Below, in pieces: positions 17,100 to 25,466 of a DNA stretch of 64,000 bases (within the stretch, counting starts at the first letter, position 1; the number at the start of each line of letters is the position of its first letter). The position numbers and the translations under genes are program-made. Location: positions 1,180,327-1,244,326 of the forward strand of contig NZ_VUOC01000004.1 in assembly GCF_008386695.1 (NCBI RefSeq), read 5' to 3'. The notes below the pieces were generated by a model. That model saw only the letters and a list, made by a program, of their open reading frames with translations. It was not told the DNA's origin and ran no database searches. Source of the DNA: Chitinophaga agrisoli (GTDB taxonomy: Bacteria; Bacteroidota; Bacteroidia; Chitinophagales; Chitinophagaceae).

Positions 17100-17870
17100 C
17101 TATTTACTGCTTTGGGCGCCGGTATTACGCACTTCCCGCTCACCGGTATGATCAAAGCCTTGCTCCCGCTCAAATTGCACCATAGCTGCGGGCCTAAAGT
17201 TGGTGATGTATGCACGGCGGCGCATAACGGTACTGTTGCCGCGGCTGTAGTGTAAGGTGCCGCCGTGATGCCATATACAGGAACCCGCCTTGATCTCTAC
17301 GGCTACTCCCTCCTGCTCGTCGGCATCACACATCAGCGCGCCACCACCGGCGCCTGCTGGACGGTGCGTGCGAACGGGCTGCCGGTGGGAACCAGGCACG
17401 TACCACATACAACCATTGTCTTTCACCGCATCGTCTAACGCTACCCAGCAACTGGCAGCGCGCGTGTCCGGCATACTGATCCAGTAAGCGCAGTCCTGGT
17501 GCCAGGGCGTAGGCGTATTGGTGAAGGGCGCTTTATCTATCAGCATATCAAAATCCAGATCCATATCTTCCCCAAGCAGCTCTTTTGCCATAGCCAATGT
17601 CTTTAGGTGCAGCGGCTTTTGCAGCAGGTCCGGCGCCAGTCTGCCCGGCAGCATGATCTGCGTAATGCGTTCCCTGGAAGCGGCTGGTTGGTCATCCCCC
17701 AAAAAGCCGCCCAGGTCTGAGCGGAATTTGCCGGTATTGATCCTGTTGTCCAGGAACTGTTCGTATATATCACGATAGTAACCGATCTCCTCCTGCGTGA
17801 GCAGGTCTTCCACCACCAGGTAACCATCGCGTTCAAATGCAGCGGCCTGCGATGCAGTTATTATTGCCAT
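17100..17870 (-). CDS. Phytanoyl-CoA dioxygenase (PhyH) family Fe(II)/2-oxoglutarate oxygenase
   Basis: 256 aa, a usual PhyH length. The opening FERDGYLVVEDLLTQEEI is characteristic. The iron ligands are seen in PWHQDCAYW (His and Asp of HxD), with a distal His in the GSCIWHHGGTLHYS region and a following Arg as likely 2-oxoglutarate anchor (SRGNS). The bacterial family hydroxylates varied small molecules, so the substrate is not predictable. The gene ends 57 nt from the LacI start on the same strand and is divergent from an AraC regulator 84 nt away, which probably controls it. It may be linked to the glycan locus, since a second possible member starts at the other end of that locus. Confidence 0.85.
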   Translation of the reverse strand: MAIITASQAAAFERDGYLVVEDLLTQEEIGYYRDIYEQFLDNRINTGKFRSDLGGFLGDDQPAASRERITQIMLPGRLAPDLLQKPLHLKTLAMAKELLGEDMDLDFDMLIDKAPFTNTPTPWHQDCAYWISMPDTRAASCWVALDDAVKDNGCMWYVPGSHRQPVRTHRPAGAGGGALMCDADEQEGVAVEIKAGSCIWHHGGTLHYSRGNSTVMRRRAYITNFRPAAMVQFEREQGFDHTGEREVRNTGAQSSK

Positions 17871-17954
17871 AAATATGTTTTTTACGATCCTTTCAAAGGT
17901 AAGGTTGTATATTTAAGAACTATTTTAACATTGTACTCCAATACTATTTTATAC

Positions 17955-18842
17955 ATGGGTAAAAGCAGGGACCTGGATATTCATTCCACAGCAGAGCGGC
18001 ATATTATTGATTTCCGGCCATGGGGCTGGAGGGATATTACGGTGTTAGGCAAGTATCATTATAAACAAACACGTGCCGCACTGGACACGCATGCCCACCG
18101 TGATATGCTGGAGCTTTGCTTTTGCAGCAAAGGAGAACAGGTGTATAAAGTGGATGGTCATTTATACCGGGTGAAAGGCGGGGACCTGTTTGTTACCTAT
18201 CCTGGCGAGCTGCATGGTACCGGCGAATTCCCGGAAGAGAAGGGGGAAATGTACTGGATCATCATTAATATGGCAGCTATGGGGAAGGCGAAACGTTTCC
18301 TGCAGTTTGACGGGCAGCTGGCCACGGAGTGGAAACGGCAGCTGCTGCAGCTACCCCGCCATTTTAAAGGCAATACCCGGCTAAAGCATATACTGGACCA
18401 GGTATTCCATCATCATGCGCAAAATACCGGCTTGCTGGATCATATACGGGTGCAACACCTGCTGGCAGATTTCCTGCTGGCGGTTATCAGCTGCTCACAG
18501 GCTGCAGGGGTACGTAAGGTGGAAGCACGCATGGAGAAAATAGACGCTTACCTAAGCACGCACCTGGATGAGCCAGTGATGCTGCCGGTGCTGGCTATGC
18601 AGGCAGGACTGTCGCTGTCCAGGTTTAAGAACTGGTTTAAGGAGACTACGGGGACAACGCCGCTGGATTATGTGCTGAAGCGCCGGATACAGCATGCGCA
18701 GGAGGCACTGCAGCAAGGGAAGCTGTCTATTACCGCTATTGCTTATGAGACGGGGTTCCAGAATGCGCAGTATTTTTCTACGGTGTTTAAGAAGTTTACG
18801 GGGTGTACGCCGGGGGAATATAGGGAAAGGGCGGGGTACTGA
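17955..18842 (+). CDS. AraC family transcriptional regulator with cupin sensor domain
   Basis: 295 aa from ATG 17955; the frame is open from a TTG at 17931, but the ATG is preferred. The N-terminal half is a cupin-type sugar/small-molecule sensing domain (DTHAHRDMLELCFCSKG, YRVKGGDLFVTYPGELHG). The C-terminal about 100 residues hold the two helix-turn-helix motifs of AraC/XylS proteins (MQAGLSLSRFKNWFKETTG, then AIAYETGFQNAQYFSTVFKK). It is divergent from the PhyH gene with 84 nt between the two starts, the standard arrangement for a regulator and its target. Ligand unknown. Confidence 0.88.
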   Translation: MGKSRDLDIHSTAERHIIDFRPWGWRDITVLGKYHYKQTRAALDTHAHRDMLELCFCSKGEQVYKVDGHLYRVKGGDLFVTYPGELHGTGEFPEEKGEMYWIIINMAAMGKAKRFLQFDGQLATEWKRQLLQLPRHFKGNTRLKHILDQVFHHHAQNTGLLDHIRVQHLLADFLLAVISCSQAAGVRKVEARMEKIDAYLSTHLDEPVMLPVLAMQAGLSLSRFKNWFKETTGTTPLDYVLKRRIQHAQEALQQGKLSITAIAYETGFQNAQYFSTVFKKFTGCTPGEYRERAGY

Positions 18843-19040
18843 TCAGCTGGAACCTAAATGCCCCAGCCACACCATAACAATGAAAAATACAACCGGCGAG
18901 ACTACGACCAGCCCAACTGAAATAACATATCCAACAATTTTTTGCAAGGGGCTTTCTCTATCAAATAGTAACAGCGCTTCCCTAAATTTCTTCTTATTGT
19001 AGACACACTTTTTGTTTATATAATGTACGAGATAACCATC
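18843..19040 (-). pseudogene. Possible remnant of a small membrane protein gene; rest of the 441-nt gap empty
   Basis: The minus strand carries a 65-codon open stretch that looks protein-like: a basic segment (YNKKKFREALLLFDRE), then one strong hydrophobic helix (VISVGLVVVSPVVFFIVMVW), ending GHLGSS. A stop codon precedes it and there is no ATG before the hydrophobic part, so it is either a decayed gene or one with an unusual start. The rest of the 18843-19283 gap is AT-rich and holds only the terminator at 19131-19162. Low confidence. Confidence 0.25.
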
Positions 19041-19130
19041 TTATATACTACCTTATACAAATGGACATATAAACGCTCATACCATAAATACATATCTATC
19101 CTATTATTTGCTAAAATAATACCCCATTAC

Positions 19131-19162
19131 GTAAATAAAAAACCGGAATAAGAATATTCCGG
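19131..19162 (-). terminator. Rho-independent terminator of the efflux operon
   Basis: Stem CCGGAATA / TATTCCGG (19143-19150 and 19155-19162) with a 4-nt loop. On the minus strand it is followed by a T-rich run (TTTTTTATTTAC). It lies about 120 nt beyond the stop of the EmrB-type transporter gene. Confidence 0.75.
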
Positions 19163-19283
19163 CCTTTACCTAAACCTACAACTGTTACACTGTTAGTAAC
19201 GCTCTTTAATATTTTCTGAATGTGCGGACATGCAGTATAAAATTTCCCTTGTGCTTGTCTGCATATCCGCACATGATATCTTA

Positions 19284-20864
19284 TTAGTGCATCGCTGATG
19301 CATCCAGTTTTCCCTGTTGTTTATTCGATTTTACCAGTAATACAATCGGCACAAAGACCAGGAACAGCACACCCAGGTAAAGGAATACATCCATATAGGA
19401 TAATACGGTCTGTTGTTTGGTAATAGCGCCTTCCAATGCCTGGTAAGCAGATTTAAGGGCTGTTTGCGCATCCATGCCTTTTTGCATAAAGTTCGCCTGC
19501 ATGGCGTGAATCCTGTTCATCACCGTTGGGTTGTTCGTATCCAGGTAGCTTACCAGGTCATTACGATGCAGCTGGTTGCGGCGCGATACAAAGGTGGTGA
19601 TGAGCGCGATACCAAAGGAACCGCCTAATTGCCGCATCATACCCGTGAAAGCTGCGCCTTGCCCGATCTGTACCCCTTTGAGGGAGGAGAGCGACATGGC
19701 CGTGATAGGAATGAACAGGAAGCCCAGGCCTACACCACGCACGATCAGCATCCAGAAGAAGTCCGGCTTACCGGTATCCGGCGTGATGATCTTATAACCC
19801 CAGAAGCTGTAGATGAAGAAAGAGATCATACCTACGGCTATCAGGTAGGGCTGCGGAATCCCCCTTTCCAGCATTTTACCAATGAGCGGCATCATAAAGG
19901 CGGTCATAAGCGCAGCAGGCAGCATGAGCAAACCGGACTGCGTGGCGGTCCACCCCATTAACCCTTGTGTGTACAGGGGTAAAATGAAGGTGGACCCGTA
20001 CAAACCAAATCCCATGATAAACGATAAAATAGTGCCGATCCGTAAATTGCCATTCTTTAACACACGCAGTTCCACTATTGGGTTCTTGTACACCAATTCT
20101 CTCCAGATAAAGAAGAAGAAACTCAAAACCGAGGTCACCGTTAAGATGGTGATCGTTGAATCATTAAACCAGTCGTCTTCCTGCCCGCGTTCCAACACAT
20201 ACTGCAACGAGCCAACCGCTGCGGCCAGGAAACCTATTCCCCACCAATCAATTTCATTCGCCGCTTTCTTTTCTGCATATTTGGGACTACGCACAAATTG
20301 CAGTGTCAACAAGGTGGCTATTATTCCTATGGGTATATTGATGTAAAAAATGTTAGGCCAGGAAGCGTGATCTATAATATAGCCGCCCAATGGAGGTCCC
20401 AGGGTAGGGCCGATGATCACGCCCAATCCGTAGATAGCCTGGGCCATGCCGCGCTTTTCCGGCGGATAACTTTCTGTAATGATGGTTTGTGAAGTTACCA
20501 GCAGGGCGCCACCGCCTACCCCCTGGATGAACCGGAACAGTACCAGTTCCCAGAGCACGCTGGCATTACCACATAAGAAGGATGACACAGTAAATATTAC
20601 AATGGATACCGCGAAATAGTTACGGCGTCCGAACTGTTGCGCCAGCCAGCTGGTCATGGGTATAATGATCACGTTACCGATGGCATAGGCAGTTACTACC
20701 CAGCCCACTTCACTTACCGTAGCACCCAAGTTGCCCTTCATATCATTCAGGGCCACATTCACGATAGTGGTATCCACTATTTCCAGCAGCGCGCAGAATA
20801 TCGCGGTAATGGTGATGATCACCCTGCGCGCTCCGTATTCTACCAATGATGCCTGTTGTGTCAT
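19284..20864 (-). CDS. emrB: EmrB/QacA (DHA2) family multidrug MFS transporter
   Basis: 526 aa with about 14 predicted membrane helices, the DHA2 size. Helices 1-5 carry family motifs: LEIVDTTIVNVAL in helix 1 (motif D1), RLGRR-type loop AQQFGRRNYF, RFIQGVGGGALLV, and GPTLGPPLGGYI in helix 5 (motif C of drug/proton antiporters). It works in the inner membrane, driving drug export with the proton gradient through the adaptor and outer-membrane channel encoded immediately upstream in the operon. Gene order is TetR, TolC-like, EmrA-like, EmrB-like, with 21 nt between EmrA and EmrB. Exported compound unknown. Confidence 0.92.
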   Translation of the reverse strand: MTQQASLVEYGARRVIITITAIFCALLEIVDTTIVNVALNDMKGNLGATVSEVGWVVTAYAIGNVIIIPMTSWLAQQFGRRNYFAVSIVIFTVSSFLCGNASVLWELVLFRFIQGVGGGALLVTSQTIITESYPPEKRGMAQAIYGLGVIIGPTLGPPLGGYIIDHASWPNIFYINIPIGIIATLLTLQFVRSPKYAEKKAANEIDWWGIGFLAAAVGSLQYVLERGQEDDWFNDSTITILTVTSVLSFFFFIWRELVYKNPIVELRVLKNGNLRIGTILSFIMGFGLYGSTFILPLYTQGLMGWTATQSGLLMLPAALMTAFMMPLIGKMLERGIPQPYLIAVGMISFFIYSFWGYKIITPDTGKPDFFWMLIVRGVGLGFLFIPITAMSLSSLKGVQIGQGAAFTGMMRQLGGSFGIALITTFVSRRNQLHRNDLVSYLDTNNPTVMNRIHAMQANFMQKGMDAQTALKSAYQALEGAITKQQTVLSYMDVFLYLGVLFLVFVPIVLLVKSNKQQGKLDASAMH

Positions 20865-20885
20865 AAAATCAGTCTTAGTACTTTA

Positions 20886-22028
20886 TTAGTCAAGATGTAC
20901 GTCTACCAGTACGTTCAAGCCGGCGCGGAGTTGTTTCACTACTGCATCTTCCGGGTTATCGAACTCTATTCTCACGGGCAGGCGTTGTACTACTTTTACA
21001 AAGTTACCGGAGGCGTTATCCGGGGGCAGCAGGGCAAAACGTGCGCCGGTGGCCGGGGAGAAAGATGCTACATGGGCATCCAGGTCTTTTTCCGGGAAGG
21101 CGTCAATATGGATTTTCACTTTCTGTCCAACCTTCATCCTGTCCAGCTGTGTTTCCTTGAAGTTGGCTACTACCCATATTGCGTTATCCAATACTATGCT
21201 GAAGAGGGACTGGCCGGCCTGCAGGTACTGTCCGGACTGTACGTATACTTTAGATACCCTGCCGGATTCCGGCGCGGTGATCACGGTATAAGAGAGGTTC
21301 AGTTTAGCGTTGTCCACATCTGCCTGACGTTCTTTGATCGTTGCCTGCGCGGCGCTGATCTGTTTAGCGGTGGCATCGCTCTGAGAGGATACTACGCTGG
21401 TCTGACGGGCGGCATACGCTTTTTGCTCCTGTAATACCTGCAGCTGACGCTCAGCTGTTTGTTTAGCGGCCAGGGCCTGCTCGTATTGTTGTTGTGTGAT
21501 AGAGTGATCCTTTATCAGGTTAGCATAACGGTCATAGTCCTGAGAGGCGCGCCAGAGGTTTACTTTAGCGGCTTCTATCTGCGCATCTACCGTAGCTACA
21601 TTTGCCTGGGAAGACACGATGTTTGCGCGGGAAGTGGTGGTATTGGCTTCTGCCACACCTACGTTCGCCTCTGCTGCAGCCATGGCGGCTTCTGCCTGTT
21701 GTACCTTTATCACCAGGTCACGGTCGTCCAGTACGATCAGGGTATCACCCTTTTTTACCTGCTGGTTATCCTTTACTCTTATCTCTTTCACATAACCGCT
21801 CACACGGGGGATCACGGGACTCACATTTGCATCAATCTGTGCATTATCTGTTTCTTCGTGATGCAGACCATGTACATAAGTTTTGATACCGAAGATCGCA
21901 CCACCGATCACCAGCACACCCAGGATGATAATGAAACGCGGGTTCCTTTTCTTAGGAGCAGGCTCCTGTGCTGCGCCGTTATCTGATTTATGGCTGGCAG
22001 ATCTTACTTCATTTGCTTTTGTTTCCAT
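20886..22028 (-). CDS. emrA: EmrA/HlyD-type membrane-fusion (adaptor) protein
   Basis: 380 aa. A single N-terminal membrane helix (about residues 31-50, RFIIILGVLVIGGAIFG) is followed by a split lipoyl/biotinyl domain (VSPVIPRVSGYVKEI ... VITAPESGRVSKVYV) around a long alpha-helical coiled coil rich in Ala, Glu and Gln (about 110-220), then a beta-barrel domain (IWVVANFKETQLDRMKVGQKV). This is the standard layout of EmrA proteins that bridge an MFS pump to TolC. It sits 51 nt after the TolC-like gene and 21 nt before the transporter gene, on the same strand. Confidence 0.92.
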   Translation of the reverse strand: METKANEVRSASHKSDNGAAQEPAPKKRNPRFIIILGVLVIGGAIFGIKTYVHGLHHEETDNAQIDANVSPVIPRVSGYVKEIRVKDNQQVKKGDTLIVLDDRDLVIKVQQAEAAMAAAEANVGVAEANTTTSRANIVSSQANVATVDAQIEAAKVNLWRASQDYDRYANLIKDHSITQQQYEQALAAKQTAERQLQVLQEQKAYAARQTSVVSSQSDATAKQISAAQATIKERQADVDNAKLNLSYTVITAPESGRVSKVYVQSGQYLQAGQSLFSIVLDNAIWVVANFKETQLDRMKVGQKVKIHIDAFPEKDLDAHVASFSPATGARFALLPPDNASGNFVKVVQRLPVRIEFDNPEDAVVKQLRAGLNVLVDVHLD

Positions 22029-22079
22029 AAAGACCTTAAATTGAAATTAGTTGTTGTTTAGTTACTTGTTTGTTATAGC

Positions 22080-23426
22080 TCAGTTATTCTCTCCCAGTAC
22101 ACCTGCTGCCTGGAGCAGCTTATTATAAGCCACTACGGCGTCTGCGCGTGCAGAGGTGTAGTTCAGTTTGGCCTGCAGTTCCGCGACATCTGCTTCGAGC
22201 AGGTCAGTGGTGGTTGCCAGGCTGTTGGTGTGCTTGTTCTTTGTGATGCGGTAATTCTCATCCGCCTGCTCGATTGCCGTTTCGTACATGTCAATCTTCT
22301 TGCGGCTTACAACGTAGTTTTCGTAGGCCTGATTCACCTGGAGGTGAATATTATCCGTTAGCATCTCTTCATTGATCTGTACTGCCTTAAGCCTGTTCTT
22401 TGCATCTTCTACCTTGTCTCCGGTCTTCCACAGGGAAGACAGGTTATATTTCAGGCCTACGCCTACGTTTACTGCATTGGTGACCGTAATTACGTTGGGG
22501 ATATATGCTGCTACATAACCGCCGGTGAGCGCCAGTGAAGGATAGTAATCTGCCTTAGCAGATTTAATATCTGCGTTGGCGGCTTTTTCGTGCGCCTGCA
22601 GAGAGGCAGCGTCCTTACGCTTTTGCACGGCCAGCTGTTCCCACTCGATCACATTCTTTTCTGTGGCGCCGTTGTTTCCCAGGAAAGTGGTATCCAGTTC
22701 CAATTTGGTATCTTCCGGAAGGCCCAGCAGTATATCCATATTTACATTGGCTATATTCCGGTCGCTTTCTGCCTGGGTTAAGGCTACTTCAACATTGGAC
22801 TGTTGCAGTTGCGCCTTTAACAGATCGTTGCGGGCCATGATGCCATTCTTCTCCATGCTCACAAAATCGCTTACGCGCTGTTGTGACTGTTTAAGGTTTT
22901 CCTGTACCAGGTTCACGGCTACGGTAGCTTTATACAGGTTGCTGTAAGCGGCTACGGTGTTCTGGATCACTGCTTCGCGGTCATGATCTGCATCCAGTTT
23001 AGTGGCTTCCGCCAAATAGCGGGCAGATTCTTTGCCGGCCTGTAATTTAAAGCCTGAAAACAGGGGCACTGTTACGGTGGCTAAACCATAGGCTACCTGG
23101 TCTACCTTAGGGAAGCTTTCGCCGCCCCCGCCGTTGTTGTCGTCTGATTTCATTTTCAGATCCACATTGGGCTGGTTGATGCGCAGGTAGGACCCTGATA
23201 CGCTGGCCTCCGGCAATTGTGCAGCGTTGGCTGATTTTACGGCATTCAGGGCTGAGGTGATCTTCGTCTGGTTTAATTTAAGCTGTTTGCTGTTCTTTAT
23301 ACCTAATTCAATTGCCTCATTCAATGAAAGGCTTTTACTGGTTTGTGCTTCTCCTGGTAAACTCCAGGCCAGCAGCATTCCCAGGAACATTATCCATGAC
23401 GGTCTGTATAAACTCCTAGCATTCAT
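22080..23426 (-). CDS. TolC family outer-membrane efflux channel
   Basis: 448 aa, with a signal peptide ending near GEA and two repeated halves of the outer-membrane efflux protein fold. Examples are SLNEAIELGIKNSKQLKLNQ at the start of the mature protein and NIANVNMDILLGLPED in the first half, with long coiled-coil helices. The start overlaps the TetR stop by 11 nt, so the channel is translated as part of the TetR-led operon. It forms the outer-membrane duct for the EmrAB-type pump. Confidence 0.9.
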   Translation of the reverse strand: MNARSLYRPSWIMFLGMLLAWSLPGEAQTSKSLSLNEAIELGIKNSKQLKLNQTKITSALNAVKSANAAQLPEASVSGSYLRINQPNVDLKMKSDDNNGGGGESFPKVDQVAYGLATVTVPLFSGFKLQAGKESARYLAEATKLDADHDREAVIQNTVAAYSNLYKATVAVNLVQENLKQSQQRVSDFVSMEKNGIMARNDLLKAQLQQSNVEVALTQAESDRNIANVNMDILLGLPEDTKLELDTTFLGNNGATEKNVIEWEQLAVQKRKDAASLQAHEKAANADIKSAKADYYPSLALTGGYVAAYIPNVITVTNAVNVGVGLKYNLSSLWKTGDKVEDAKNRLKAVQINEEMLTDNIHLQVNQAYENYVVSRKKIDMYETAIEQADENYRITKNKHTNSLATTTDLLEADVAELQAKLNYTSARADAVVAYNKLLQAAGVLGENN

Positions 23427-24057
23427 TGGTTAATACTACTTTAAACAAATTTTTTAAATGAGCACTTATTTTTTCTTTCAGGGTAAGACGGAACTTTTCA
23501 TCCTGTGTGGCCTCCATGTTCCATAGTTTCCGCAAAAATTTCTCAGAGATGATCATGTGATTGGTAGTACCTACGAGGGTATTTACCATCATCAGGGGAT
23601 CTACATGATTATTGAACACCCCTTTTTTCTGTCCTTCTGAAAACAGCTTTTTGATCATATCATACATCTGCTTCTTCACTTCCATGATCAGCTCTGTAGC
23701 CACACCTTCCTGTGTTGCCTGCGCTCTTACCATTATCCGGCAAAAACTAGGGCGGTCTGTGATCTTAGCCACGAACATGTCTATCAGCCGGTATATTTTC
23801 TCCAGTGGGGCCAATTCTTTATTCTTTACCAGCTCGTCCAGACTGCGCTTTACATCCATCACACGGCTGAGAAAAATTGACTCTATAAGCCGGTCCTTAG
23901 AACCGAAATAGTAAGATATCATGGCGATGTTCACATCTGCCTCCTGCGCAATGTCCCTGACAGACGCCCCATCGAACCCGCGCATCGCAAAAAGCCGCTC
24001 CGCCGTGTCCAGGATCTGTAGTTGTTTTTGATTAAAATCCATTATCGCTTCCTCCAT
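23416..24057 (-). CDS. TetR family repressor of the efflux operon
   Basis: 213 aa; ATG 24057 is used, with ATG 24042 (MDFNQKQLQ) as an alternative. The N-terminal helix-turn-helix, ILDTAERLFAMRGFDGASVRDIA, continues ADVNIAMISYYFGSKDRLI, the classic TetR DNA-binding domain (about residues 13-60). The C-terminal ligand domain is helical. It heads the TolC-EmrA-EmrB operon and overlaps the next gene, so it very likely represses its own operon through the large palindrome at 24096-24130. Confidence 0.92.
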   Translation of the reverse strand: MEEAIMDFNQKQLQILDTAERLFAMRGFDGASVRDIAQEADVNIAMISYYFGSKDRLIESIFLSRVMDVKRSLDELVKNKELAPLEKIYRLIDMFVAKITDRPSFCRIMVRAQATQEGVATELIMEVKKQMYDMIKKLFSEGQKKGVFNNHVDPLMMVNTLVGTTNHMIISEKFLRKLWNMEATQDEKFRLTLKEKISAHLKNLFKVVLTNEC

Positions 24058-24091
24058 GATTTCAAATGTTGTTAAACACTTAATTCGGACA

Positions 24092-24130
24092 CAAAATTAA
24101 ACGTTTGTTTAAGTTAAACAAATGTTTAAT
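24092..24130 (-). promoter_or_regulatory. Bacteroidota promoter and overlapping TetR operator of the efflux operon
   Basis: On the minus strand a -33 box TTTG (24119-24122) and a -7 box TAATTTTG (24092-24099) fit the Bacteroidota TTTG / TAnnTTTG consensus with a 19-nt spacer. Overlapping both is a near-perfect inverted repeat: ATTAAACGTTTGTTTAA (24096-24112) and its complement (24114-24130), with one mismatched pair and a 1-nt centre. The operator covers the RNA polymerase site, and transcription would start about 30 nt before the TetR ATG. Confidence 0.8.
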
Positions 24131-24332
24131 TGAATTTTATTGGAGATAATTTGTAAGTAATTGATTATCTGAATCAAATAAAATGGGATTATTATACTTC
24201 AGCAATGGGTAAAATTATCTACTGTCCCGTTGGCGAAAAATGGGCCTCCTCCCCTTTGGCACAACTGGCGCGTTAATTGAGGCCGGATAAAGCGGCAGTA
24301 TACCCATATCACGATAAAACACGCTTCCAGTT

Positions 24333-25361
24333 ATGTCATCAAGACCCAAGATTTTTACCTGGCATGTTCACGGCAGTTATCTATATTATCTGTCACAAGC
24401 AAATTTTGATATCTATCTCCCGGTGGATGAGACCCGGTCAACGGGCTATATTGGCAGGGGGCCAACCTTCCCTTTTGGCGGGAACGTATATGAGATACCC
24501 CTGGAAGACATACCCAAGGCCTCATTTGACTGCATCCTTTACCAGAACTCACGGAATTACCTTACGGACCAGTATACGGCCCTAACGCAGGAACAGCTGC
24601 AGCTGCCCCGGATCTACCTGGAACATGACCCGCCCCAGGAGCATCCTACTGACACCAAACACATTGTAGATGATCCTGATGTATTGCTGGTGCATGTAAC
24701 ACATTATAATAAGCTGATGTGGGATAATAACCGCACCCCCAACACGGTGATCCCCCATGGGGTGACCGTACCGCCGGATGTGCATTATACCGGGCAACTG
24801 GAAAAAGGTATTGTAGTGGTGAACAACCTGGCCCAGCGGGGGCGCCGGCTTGGGCTGGACATTTACCAGGAGCTGGCCCGGCAGGTACCGCTAGACCTGG
24901 TGGGCCTGGAGGCTGAAGCCGCCGGCGGACTGGGAGAAGTACTGCATCCCGTATTACCGGCATTTATAGCGCAGTACCGGTTCTACTTTCACCCCATCCG
25001 GTATACCAGCCTTGGGCTGGCGCTTCTTGAGGCGATGATGCTAGGATTACCGGTAGTAGGGTTAGCGACCACGGAACTGGCTACTGTCATCCGTAACGGG
25101 CATTCCGGCTTCATTGATACGGATATAAACTGCCTGGCCGAGAAGATGCAGTGGCTGCTGCGCCGCCCGGAACAGGCAGCCCGTATGGGAGAAGAAGGCC
25201 GGAAAGTAGCGATGCGGTCATTTAATATAGAGCGGTTTGCGAAAGATTGGGAAAAAGTGGTGAGTAATGTAATGTCCGGCCGCCTGAACGGCTTGAACAA
25301 TGAGGGCTTTCCTATTGGCAGTGGCGACCGTAGCGGGTCACCGATCATTAGCAACCCATGA
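24333..25361 (+). CDS. GT4-type glycosyltransferase
   Basis: 342 aa, GT-B fold. The N-terminal domain begins KIFTWHVHGSYLYYL. The C-terminal domain has the nucleotide-sugar-binding pattern of GT4 enzymes: FYFHPIRYTSLGLALLEAMM with GLPVVGLATTELATVI, where the E of ALLEAMMLGLP matches the E in the EX7E motif. It is expected to work in the cytoplasm on a surface polysaccharide or LPS-type acceptor. The next gene is a GT9 enzyme on the same strand 105 nt later, so a common surface-glycan pathway is plausible; donor and acceptor are unknown. Confidence 0.85.
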   Translation: MSSRPKIFTWHVHGSYLYYLSQANFDIYLPVDETRSTGYIGRGPTFPFGGNVYEIPLEDIPKASFDCILYQNSRNYLTDQYTALTQEQLQLPRIYLEHDPPQEHPTDTKHIVDDPDVLLVHVTHYNKLMWDNNRTPNTVIPHGVTVPPDVHYTGQLEKGIVVVNNLAQRGRRLGLDIYQELARQVPLDLVGLEAEAAGGLGEVLHPVLPAFIAQYRFYFHPIRYTSLGLALLEAMMLGLPVVGLATTELATVIRNGHSGFIDTDINCLAEKMQWLLRRPEQAARMGEEGRKVAMRSFNIERFAKDWEKVVSNVMSGRLNGLNNEGFPIGSGDRSGSPIISNP

Positions 25362-25466
25362 CGGACAGGCCTATTGCGAAGGTATGATAAACTTTAAGCC
25401 ACCGCCGGTTGTTAAAACCAGCGGCGGGTATATTTAGTATATTATTTATAAGGATACAGACCAACT

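Noticed and set aside
24186-24275. Short plus-strand frame starting ATGGGTAAAATTATC upstream of the GT4 gene
   Set aside because: Only about 23 codons, no promoter or terminator of its own and no recognisable pattern.
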